Positions 7,805 to 13,339 of a stretch of DNA of 41,117 nt are shown here, one piece after another; position 1 is the stretch's first letter; the number at the start of each line of letters is the position of its first letter. The DNA is taken from assembly GCA_964396385.1 (NCBI GenBank), contig CAYNFH010000027.1, positions 1 through 41,117 of the forward strand, read 5' to 3'. Made by a program: the position numbers and the translations under genes. The notes under the pieces are model-generated. The model searched no databases and was not told the DNA's origin. It worked only from the letters and a program-made list of their open reading frames with translations. This DNA is from CAYNFH01 sp964396385 (GTDB lineage Bacteria > Armatimonadota > Chthonomonadetes > Chthonomonadales > CAJBBX01).

Positions 7805-8398
7805 GTGACATACGATCAGATCGTCACTTCGCCCGTGATGCCGGGGCCGCCGCCGGCGCAATGGCCCGCCGCGTGGATATGCCATCCCGCCGCCCGCCAG
7901 GAGGCCGAGGGGGTTTACCACTTCCGCAGGCGGCTTGAGCTGCCGGACCTGCCGGACGCGTTCCGGGTCCGTGTCTCCGCTGACAACCGGTACGAGCTGT
8001 TCGTCAACGGCACGCGCGTGAGCGCCAGCCCGGCGCGCGGCGACGTGTGGCACTGGCGGTACGACACGGTGGACCTGCGGCCGCATCTCCGGCAGGGCCC
8101 GAACGTGCTGGCCGCGGTCGCGTGGTTCTTGGGCGAGGACCACGCGCCGCTCTCCCAGATGGCCCACGCGCCGGGCTTCCGCCGCGTGAGGGTGGCCCCG
8201 CACCCGGGCGGGCTGGAGCTTGCCGAAGAGACCATACCGCACCCGCGCGGAGAGGGGCGCGTGCGGCTGCGGGGCGCAGGTGACAAGCTTTCGGCGGACG
8301 TCTCGCTGCCGCCCGACACGGAGGGCGTGTTCCAGTGGAACGGCCGCGAGCGTCCGCTCCATACCGGCGAACAGAACATCTCCTGCGAGAGGCAGTAG
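7805..8398 (+). CDS. Internally deleted GH78 alpha-L-rhamnosidase remnant (probable pseudogene)
   Basis: The first ~120 residues match the N-terminal beta-sandwich of bacterial GH78 rhamnosidases (VYHFRRRLELP, SADNRYELFVNGTRV, HWRYDTVDLRPHL, APLSQMAHAPGF). From there the sequence continues directly as the GH78 C-terminal beta-sandwich (PGFRRVRVAPHPGGLELAEETIPHPRG, then LPPDTEGVFQWNGRERPL). The whole (alpha/alpha)6 catalytic barrel, normally 350-450 residues, is missing. The join falls at a PGF that plausibly belonged to both domains (about 8167-8181), so short homology may have caused the deletion, and the frame was kept. The product cannot be an active rhamnosidase; it might persist as a carbohydrate-binding fragment. 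Start is GTG 7805 with AAGAGG upstream; ATG 7838 is an alternative. Confidence 0.8.
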   Translation: MTYDQIVTSPVMPGPPPAQWPAAWICHPAARQEAEGVYHFRRRLELPDLPDAFRVRVSADNRYELFVNGTRVSASPARGDVWHWRYDTVDLRPHLRQGPNVLAAVAWFLGEDHAPLSQMAHAPGFRRVRVAPHPGGLELAEETIPHPRGEGRVRLRGAGDKLSADVSLPPDTEGVFQWNGRERPLHTGEQNISCERQ

Positions 8399-8400
8399 CT

Positions 8401-8452
8401 ACAGAGTACACATAAGTACGAAAAGCAGATCCCTCGTGCCTCGGGATGACAG
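8401..8452 (+). repeat. Dispersed repeat, GAGTAC...AGCAGATCCCTCG...CTCGGGATGACA
   Basis: The segment holds GAGTACACATAAGTACG, then AAGCAGATCCCTCGTGCC and TCGGGATGACAG. The same ~52-bp block occurs at 20841-20894 and 20922-20974 and, inverted and expanded, at 20770-20836. It lies in the 206-bp gap between the rhamnosidase remnant and the cyclase-like gene; the rest of that gap shows nothing recognisable. Confidence 0.7.
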
Positions 8453-8604
8453 ATTGCTGCTTTCGCGGGTCAGGTCCTACGCTGCGGCGCAAGGGACTGG
8501 TGACTTAGTAGACAGGAATCTACTCTTGACCGTAACGAGCGGACGCCATATATTGTGATACGCTCATTCCGCCGCACTACCCTACGAGCGGGAGCCGCCC
8601 AACC

Positions 8605-9696
8605 ATGGAACAGCCAGAGACCGGAGCCGTACCGACCACTTTCGCCAACGCTCCGGCCCCGGAGCCCCAGACCGCCCACATCCTGCTGGTGGACGTGGCG
8701 GATCTGTCGCGCCTGACGGTGGAGGGACAGGCCTCCATGCTGACCACGCTGCGGGAGATCGTCCGCCGATCGGATGAGTTTGTCCGCACGCAGAGCAGGC
8801 GGGAGGTGGTCTGCCTGCCTCGCGCGGAAGGCATGGCGCTGCTCTTCCTCCGCGATTCGCTGTCGCCCGTCCGGTGCGCCCTCCAGGTGGCCTCCGCGGC
8901 CCGGACCCGCCCGTACCTGCGGCTGCGGATGGGCATCCACACCGGCCCCGTTGTCCTATCGGCGGACGCGAGCGGGGAGCCCAGCGCCCGCGGAGACGCC
9001 CTGGCGATGGCCGAGCGGATCGTGGGCTGCGGCGACGCGGGCCACATCCTCCTCTCCAGCCAGGGGGCCGAGGCGCTGGATCGCTTACCCTCCTCGCGGC
9101 CATGCCTCACCGACCTCGGCTCCTGTGAGGTGGGGGAGGGTCGGTTCGTGCGGCTGTTCAACCTCTTTACCCAGGAGCTGGGCAACCGCGATATTCCGCA
9201 GAAGGTGCTTCCCCGGTCGGCCACGCTGGACCGCAGCCGGGCACGACCGGAGGTGTTCGGGGAGATCCGGGTGGCTCGCCGGCGGCCGGTAGCGCTCTGG
9301 GTGGCGCCCATCGTGGTGCTGGCGGCAGTGGCGGTCTGGTTCGGCTCTCCCTCCACGCGCGCCATGGTCCAGGAGCGGCTGTTCAACACGGCTCCGCCCG
9401 CCCCGAAGGCGACTGCGAAGCAGACGAAGGCCGCGCATGCGGCGGCGGTGCGGACCTCCCGTATCCGCAGGCTCCGCCTCTCAGAGCCCGACCATCCCAG
9501 GTTGGCCCGCCATGCCGATTCCGCGGCCGGATCCCCTGTCGCAGCGGCGCCTGCTAAGGCGGAATCCTCCGCGGCCGAGCCCAGACCGGAGGAAGAGACC
9601 AGCGCCCCCGAGGCGAAGGACGAAGCGTCCGACTCGGAATCCGACAAGCCCGCCGACACCACCGACCAGCCTCAAACTGCCCCCGCGGATGACTGA
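8605..9696 (+). CDS. Degenerate class III nucleotidyl cyclase-like membrane protein
   Basis: Residues ~25-165 form a class III cyclase homology domain: AHILLVDVADLSRLT gives the first metal Asp (Asp30), and LRLRMGIHTGPVV and GDALAMAERI are further family motifs. Key positions are altered: the second metal motif, usually GD, reads AE (Ala74-Glu75), and the Asn of VNxAxR is Ala. Activity is therefore doubtful; such domains can act as nucleotide sensors or scaffolds. One transmembrane helix follows at about 232-251 (ALWVAPIVVLAAVAVWFG), then a ~110-residue Ala/Pro/Glu-rich tail, so the cyclase domain faces the cytoplasm if the tail is outside. GGGAG precedes the ATG. The 3' end of the gene is duplicated, diverged, at 10759-10881. 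Confidence 0.8.
   Translation: MEQPETGAVPTTFANAPAPEPQTAHILLVDVADLSRLTVEGQASMLTTLREIVRRSDEFVRTQSRREVVCLPRAEGMALLFLRDSLSPVRCALQVASAARTRPYLRLRMGIHTGPVVLSADASGEPSARGDALAMAERIVGCGDAGHILLSSQGAEALDRLPSSRPCLTDLGSCEVGEGRFVRLFNLFTQELGNRDIPQKVLPRSATLDRSRARPEVFGEIRVARRRPVALWVAPIVVLAAVAVWFGSPSTRAMVQERLFNTAPPAPKATAKQTKAAHAAAVRTSRIRRLRLSEPDHPRLARHADSAAGSPVAAAPAKAESSAAEPRPEEETSAPEAKDEASDSESDKPADTTDQPQTAPADD
9556..9696 (+). repeat. Copy A of duplicated cyclase-gene 3' end
   Basis: This is the last 47 codons of the cyclase-like gene (AKAESSAAEP... to the TGA at 9694-9696). A diverged copy in the same orientation lies at 10759-10881. The best-matching core, TCCGACTCGGAATCCGACAA and its flanks (9628-9661), is identical in both; the 5' part of the repeat differs by a small in-frame deletion. 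Confidence 0.75.
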
Positions 9697-9707
9697 CGCT
9701 TCTACTC

Positions 9708-10073
9708 GTGCGAAAGCGGAAATCCATCTCCCGGAGGGAGAGACTCCGAGTATTCTATGATCGGCTTGCAGCGGCGCCGGCTGCCCGCAATGCCGACGAA
9801 GCGCTCCAGCTTATTCAGCGAACCATGGAGGCGGTTGAGGATGAGTTGAGCGGCATTGTCAAGAGGAGCCCGCCACCCCAGCCCGGCGAACCGGGGGATG
9901 GGCGCATGTATCCACCTCAGGGCGACGAGCCCTGGACTCGCAGGGACCCAGATGGTTCGATTGTTGCTCGAACGACCGGTCACCGGGTTGTGCTGGAATC
10001 CACGGGTGGAATCACAATAACCAACCTGGCAACGGGCGAGATCGAGTTTGAAAAGTGCGGAGGATCATCTTGA
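9708..10073 (+). CDS. Unrecognised 121-residue protein, first gene of an overlapping cassette
   Basis: The N-terminal third is basic and helical (RKRKSISRRERLRVFYDRL, then ADEALQLIQRTMEAVEDELSG). The middle is Pro/Gly-rich (SPPPQPGEPGDGRMYPPQGDEPW), and the end is beta-like (GHRVVLESTGGITITNLATGEIEFEKCG). No family was recognised. The start is GTG at 9708, only 11 bp after the cyclase stop, and no Shine-Dalgarno is visible; an in-frame stop at 9690-9692 prevents a longer reading. Its end overlaps the next gene as TTGA. The linker plus small beta domain layout resembles the C-terminal modules of polymorphic toxin systems, but no toxin family could be named, so this is only a suggestion. Confidence 0.6.
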   Translation: MRKRKSISRRERLRVFYDRLAAAPAARNADEALQLIQRTMEAVEDELSGIVKRSPPPQPGEPGDGRMYPPQGDEPWTRRDPDGSIVARTTGHRVVLESTGGITITNLATGEIEFEKCGGSS

Positions 10074-10363
10074 CTATAGAACGTGAGGTAACCGAGAGAA
10101 TTAAGGCGATGTTTCCTACCGCTGTGGTCGCCGTCGATCCGTATCCGACGGGCGCTACGGCGTTTGATGTGCGGGTAGGCAACGCCCTTTTCGTGTTGGA
10201 ACACTATCCGACCGGCACATTCTCGCTGTACCGGGTTACAGGCGAGGAACCTTTCAACTCGGGCTCGCGACCTACCTTTCTCTCACTGGACGAGGCACTG
10301 GACAGTCTTGGCCAGCTAATCAAAGTCCTCCATGAGGAGGCAGGCGCGGGAATCGCAGCGTGA
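10070..10363 (+). CDS. Unrecognised 97-residue protein, second gene of the cassette
   Basis: The start was placed at TTG 10070, giving MTIEREVTERIK, because GGAGG (10059-10063) lies 6 nt upstream and the TTG overlaps the preceding stop as TTGA. A GTG at 10055 in the same frame lacks this support. The protein has alternating strands (AVVAVDPYPTGATAFDVRVG, ALFVLEHYPTGTFSLYRVTG) and a C-terminal helix (LSLDEALDSLGQLIKVLHEEAG). It is small, soluble and acidic, the kind of product often found as an immunity or partner protein for an upstream gene; that is inference from size and coupling only. Its stop overlaps the next start as GTGA. Confidence 0.65.
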   Translation: MTIEREVTERIKAMFPTAVVAVDPYPTGATAFDVRVGNALFVLEHYPTGTFSLYRVTGEEPFNSGSRPTFLSLDEALDSLGQLIKVLHEEAGAGIAA

Positions 10364-10761
10364 CCCACCAGCAAGTGTCATCTGTAGATACTCACACGTC
10401 GCTCAGCCTGGTCGTCCTGCGCGTTCGAGACCTGGAGGTGAGCCGCGCGTTCTACACTCTCCTCGGCCTCCCATTCGAAGCGGAAAAGCACGGCACAGGA
10501 CCTACTCACTATTCGTGCATCCTTGATGGGACCGTTCTTGAGCTATACCCAGCGCGGACAGAAGATTCCATCCCTGAGCCAGCACGCCTGGGCTTTCGGG
10601 TGGGTTCGCTCGAATCCACAGTACAGGCGCTCGCCGGGATGGGAAGCAGGGTGAAGTCTGCTTCCCGGACCACGCCGTGGGGTACCAGGGCCGTTGTGTG
10701 CGATCCGGATGGCCGGGCAGTCGAGCTGTATGAAGCAATCGTGCAGACCCAGTCTCGCTAG
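10360..10761 (+). CDS. VOC-family (glyoxalase/bleomycin-resistance-like) protein
   Basis: The 133-residue protein shows the paired beta-alpha-beta-beta-beta modules of the vicinal oxygen chelate superfamily: LVVLRVRDLEVSRAFYTLLGLPF, THYSCILDGTVLELYP, ARLGFRVGSLESTVQALAGMG and AVVCDPDGRAVELYEA. Candidate metal ligands are Glu in LELYP and Glu in VELYE, with His in THYS. The usual first His in strand one is not obvious, so metal binding is uncertain. Substrate cannot be told. It starts at GTG 10360, overlapping the stop of the previous gene as GTGA, completing a three-gene coupled unit. Its TAG stop is the first codon of the duplicated cyclase tail, and reading through it would stay in that tail's frame. 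Confidence 0.88.
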   Translation: MTHQQVSSVDTHTSLSLVVLRVRDLEVSRAFYTLLGLPFEAEKHGTGPTHYSCILDGTVLELYPARTEDSIPEPARLGFRVGSLESTVQALAGMGSRVKSASRTTPWGTRAVVCDPDGRAVELYEAIVQTQSR

Positions 10762-10881
10762 GCGGAATCCGCGATGGCACCAGGGGCGAGCGGCCCCGAG
10801 GCGAAGGACGCAGCGTCCGACTCGGAATCCGACAAGCCCGCCGACACCAGCGACCAGCCGCAGGACCCGCCGAGCGATTGA
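10759..10881 (+). pseudogene. Copy B: orphaned 3' end of a cyclase-like gene
   Basis: Directly after the VOC stop the frame reads AESAMAPGASGPEAKDAASD, SESDKPADTSDQPQDPPSD and TGA. This corresponds to the last residues of the cyclase-like protein encoded at 8605-9696 (APEAKDEASDSESDKPADTTDQ). It has no start or catalytic domain of its own and is separated from copy A by the three-gene cassette. It is the trace of either a tandem duplication partly replaced by the cassette, or of a cassette insertion that duplicated its target. Confidence 0.7.
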
Positions 10882-10952
10882 CCTGTGCTGGTGCCCCTCC
10901 GGGGGGAGCTTTCGGGCGAGGCGGGACTCCCACGAAATCTTGTGGGGGCGCA

Positions 10953-10980
10953 GACCACGGACCACGGACCACGGACCACA
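10953..10980. repeat. Heptamer tandem repeat GACCACG x4
   Basis: Four head-to-tail 7-bp units (GACCACG three times, then GACCACA) lie in the 214-bp gap between the orphaned cyclase tail and the reverse gene at 11096-11470. They are followed by TACCACAGACGG. It resembles the short-unit tandem repeats seen elsewhere in the window and is not a CRISPR array. Confidence 0.75.
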
Positions 10981-11095
10981 TACCACAGACGGCGTGTGTT
11001 CGAGCGAGCCGGCGGCAGGACAGCCGGAGTGAGACGCGTTGTCTCAGATTGGAGTTGGGCTGGCGGGTTCCGGCGCAACCAGGCTCAAGGACCGG

Positions 11096-11470
11096 CTAGT
11101 CGCGCAGCAGCTCGTGCGCCCTATCGATGAGCAGGCCGAGGAGCGTGTAGTCGGACACCAGCAACCTCTGCGCGGCAGCGTGCACCTTCTCCCAGCGCGC
11201 CCAACCGAGGTAGGAGGTTATCTGGTGCGTCCCCAGTAGCTGGTAGGCTACGTCCTCTCGCCTGCCCCGTGGCAGACCCCGCAGGATCGCGAGCGCCATC
11301 TCCTGCCGCGCCGTATCAGGCCAGTCGAGCACCCGCTCCAGGAGGAGCCGCCGGACGGTGGCCGGATCGGCTGAAGCGATCACCTCCTCCGGAGAGTTCG
11401 CTGTATTGCACTGCTCCTCTTCCACCACAATTTGACGGAATTCCGTCAAATTGTCACTGTTTGAATCCAT
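11096..11470 (-). CDS. Unrecognised small helical protein
   Basis: A 124-residue protein, apparently all-helical after residue 27: PATVRRLLLERVLDWPDTARQEMALAI, then RREDVAYQLLGTHQ, WARWEKVHAAAQRLLVSDYTLLG and LIDRAHELLRD. No family was recognised and there is no signal peptide or membrane span. The ATG at 11470 has no Shine-Dalgarno; tandem GTG codons at 11428 and 11425 are alternative starts, which would place the 28-bp palindrome immediately upstream of the coding region. Its codon pattern is like its neighbours'. It stands alone, facing the orphaned cyclase tail. Confidence 0.5.
   Translation of the reverse strand: MDSNSDNLTEFRQIVVEEEQCNTANSPEEVIASADPATVRRLLLERVLDWPDTARQEMALAILRGLPRGRREDVAYQLLGTHQITSYLGWARWEKVHAAAQRLLVSDYTLLGLLIDRAHELLRD
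11427..11454. promoter_or_regulatory. 28-bp perfect palindrome, candidate operator
   Basis: ACAATTTGACGGAA is followed at once by its exact reverse complement TTCCGTCAAATTGT, giving 14-bp arms with no spacer. It is AT-rich in a GC-rich region. It sits at the start of the reverse gene (codons ~6-15 from the ATG at 11470, or directly upstream if a GTG at 11428 or 11425 is used). Without a loop it is more like a protein-binding site than a transcript hairpin. Confidence 0.5.
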
Positions 11471-11628
11471 TGCTAGGGAGGAGCTGGACGCGGGCGACGC
11501 GATCTCCTTGAATGCAACGTCGAGATCGCCCGGCTAGGGAGAGCCGTCCTGGCGGACGGGCAGGAGAGCGTGGGCGAGCAGGCGGTCGGCGGTGTGGCGG
11601 GAGCAGACACGGCCGCGGTGACGAAGCG

Positions 11629-12108
11629 TTAGCTTCCTGCGATGAGGCAGCGGACGTAGTTGATCTGGCCGGCGTGGTAGAGGTCGTGCTCGGCGACGAT
11701 GGTGAAGACCTCCAAGGCGGTCAAGGTCTTGCCACCGTAGTAGGGGACCGGGCGGTCCAGGGAACCCTCGGCCTGCTCCTCCAGCGTGCGCAGCACCAGC
11801 GTGTGCCCCTCCTCCGCAAGCGTCCGCGCCGCCGCCAGATTGCCGCCCAGCTCCTCGAAGTGGGCCTGCATAACCGGCCAGGTGAGGGAGCCGTCGCCAA
11901 AGCTTGTGGACAGGAGCACGTGCTTGTCGCCGCCGGTGTGGAAGGCGAGGTTGAGTATGGAGCCGGTCATGTGCGGGAAGCCTTTGTAGTGCGGCGGCGT
12001 CCACACAGCCTGTTCCTCCGTCACGCCCTTGAGGCTGCCCAGGAAGCTGTGGAACCGGCTCCCGCGGAACGCCTCCTCAAGCCGCTGTTTCAGGATGTCC
12101 TGGCGCAT
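11629..12108 (-). CDS. DinB-like four-helix-bundle protein
   Basis: The 159-residue protein fits the DinB/YfiT superfamily of metal-binding four-helix bundles. The three expected histidines are seen: one in ILNLAFHTGGDKH (about residues 53-64) and two in IVAEHDLYHAGQINYV near the end. DinB-like proteins include thiol-dependent S-transferases, but most are uncharacterised, so the reaction cannot be stated. Start ATG 12108 has CAGGAG 5-6 nt upstream. The gene is alone in its unit: 158 bp without a gene separate it from the small helical gene, and a secreted-protein gene in the same direction ends 46 bp upstream of its start, so it may be cotranscribed with that gene. Confidence 0.8.
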   Translation of the reverse strand: MRQDILKQRLEEAFRGSRFHSFLGSLKGVTEEQAVWTPPHYKGFPHMTGSILNLAFHTGGDKHVLLSTSFGDGSLTWPVMQAHFEELGGNLAAARTLAEEGHTLVLRTLEEQAEGSLDRPVPYYGGKTLTALEVFTIVAEHDLYHAGQINYVRCLIAGS

Positions 12109-12154
12109 GGCCGCTCCTGCATCTCGTGGTCCATGCCCGCCCGTATTGCCCGGG

Positions 12155-13162
12155 TCAATCTATTCGCTGGTAGCCCAGGTATGGCGGCGAGATCCGGAGG
12201 ATGATGTCGTCGGGGCGCTCGATGCCGTCTCCGTGCACGCCGCTTCGCCGAAGCACAAAACCGCGCCCTCCTAGCCAGACGACACTCTCTTCCGGCGCCG
12301 CGAACTCCACGTCCACTTTCACCGTCATCGGGTACGCCGGCCCAGGCCGCTTCGCCGGCCCCGTCAGGATTGGAGGAAACTCCAGGTCGGCCGCCAGATT
12401 CCAGCCTTCCCTGGGCTCTTTCCGCGGGGCGCTATATACGTAGGTCCTCTGGGAACGGGACGAGAGGCCCCCCTCCATGCCGAATATCTGGGTCACATCG
12501 CGCCGCTTCATGCCGGGCACGATGCGGCGGATCCGGGACAGGACGGATGGTGGAACTCCCGGCAGCGATTCCGGAAAGGCCGGCGGCGGCGCGGGTCGCG
12601 GTGGGGAGGGAATGTCGGTTCCAGGGAAGGCCGCCCGGAGCATCGGCCAGAGCCTAGCGGCCACTGGCGCCAGACTCCCGCCCTGCATCTGCCACCACCC
12701 TCGCTTATACTCCCAATGGAGCCGGAACGAACCGGCGCGAGGCAGGACCTCCAGACGGGCCTGCCCGCGGTCCCCGATGAGCCAGAAGGTGAGGACCGGA
12801 TCGCCTCCAGCGCCGTAACTGACGTCCGCGTCCTGCGCGTAGACCGCGTCCTCCAGCAGCAGCGACGCCAGCTTGGCGGCGAAGGCGGCCCCTTGCTCCG
12901 GCTCCGCAGATACCGTGACGCAGCCGGTCAGGTCGCTGCCGTCCCCCAGGCGCTCCCAGCGCCGGAGCGCAACCTGTACCCTCTTTGCTCCCAGCAGGAG
13001 CGCAAGGGCGTCCGGACCCAGTCGATCTCGGGCCAGCACACCGGGGATCTGGCTACCGCAGGCGGACAGACCTTCCGCCCCGGCCGGCAGGGCCATGCAG
13101 CACAGGCCCAATGCAGCCATTGCAGAGCAAAGCAGGGTCAGTTGTAACGCGCGAACGGACAG
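12155..13162 (-). CDS. Secreted protein with C-terminal BamE/SmpA-like segment, probable CTG start
   Basis: The first in-frame ATG (13120) falls inside the hydrophobic segment. Reading upstream to CTG 13162 gives SVRALQLTLLCSAMAALGLC, then CMALPAGAEG, a complete signal peptide, and AGGAGG lies 6 nt before that CTG. No ATG, GTG or TTG is available in between. The mature protein has an N-terminal alpha/beta part (residues ~40-180), a proline-rich linker (SPPRPAPPPAFPESLPG) and a C-terminal part opening with SRIRRIVPGMKRRDVTQIFG. That pattern (GM.R.DV..ifG, then TYVYS) recalls BamE/SmpA-type domains. LSAC after the signal could be read as a lipobox, but AGA-E looks like an ordinary signal peptidase site. 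Function unknown. Confidence 0.75.
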   Translation of the reverse strand: MSVRALQLTLLCSAMAALGLCCMALPAGAEGLSACGSQIPGVLARDRLGPDALALLLGAKRVQVALRRWERLGDGSDLTGCVTVSAEPEQGAAFAAKLASLLLEDAVYAQDADVSYGAGGDPVLTFWLIGDRGQARLEVLPRAGSFRLHWEYKRGWWQMQGGSLAPVAARLWPMLRAAFPGTDIPSPPRPAPPPAFPESLPGVPPSVLSRIRRIVPGMKRRDVTQIFGMEGGLSSRSQRTYVYSAPRKEPREGWNLAADLEFPPILTGPAKRPGPAYPMTVKVDVEFAAPEESVVWLGGRGFVLRRSGVHGDGIERPDDIILRISPPYLGYQRID

Positions 13163-13339
13163 CGTGGCCCTCCTCTGAAACGAATCGGAACGTGCACTGG
13201 AGCCATCCTTCCTCCCGGCCGCGTGATATCCTTCATTGGGCGGGTGTGCGGTGGTTCACTGCGCGGCGGCCGGGCAGGTGAGATAATGCGCTCCAGTGGC
13301 CGATGTCGGCCCGTGCACGAACCGCGAAAGGAGCTGATC

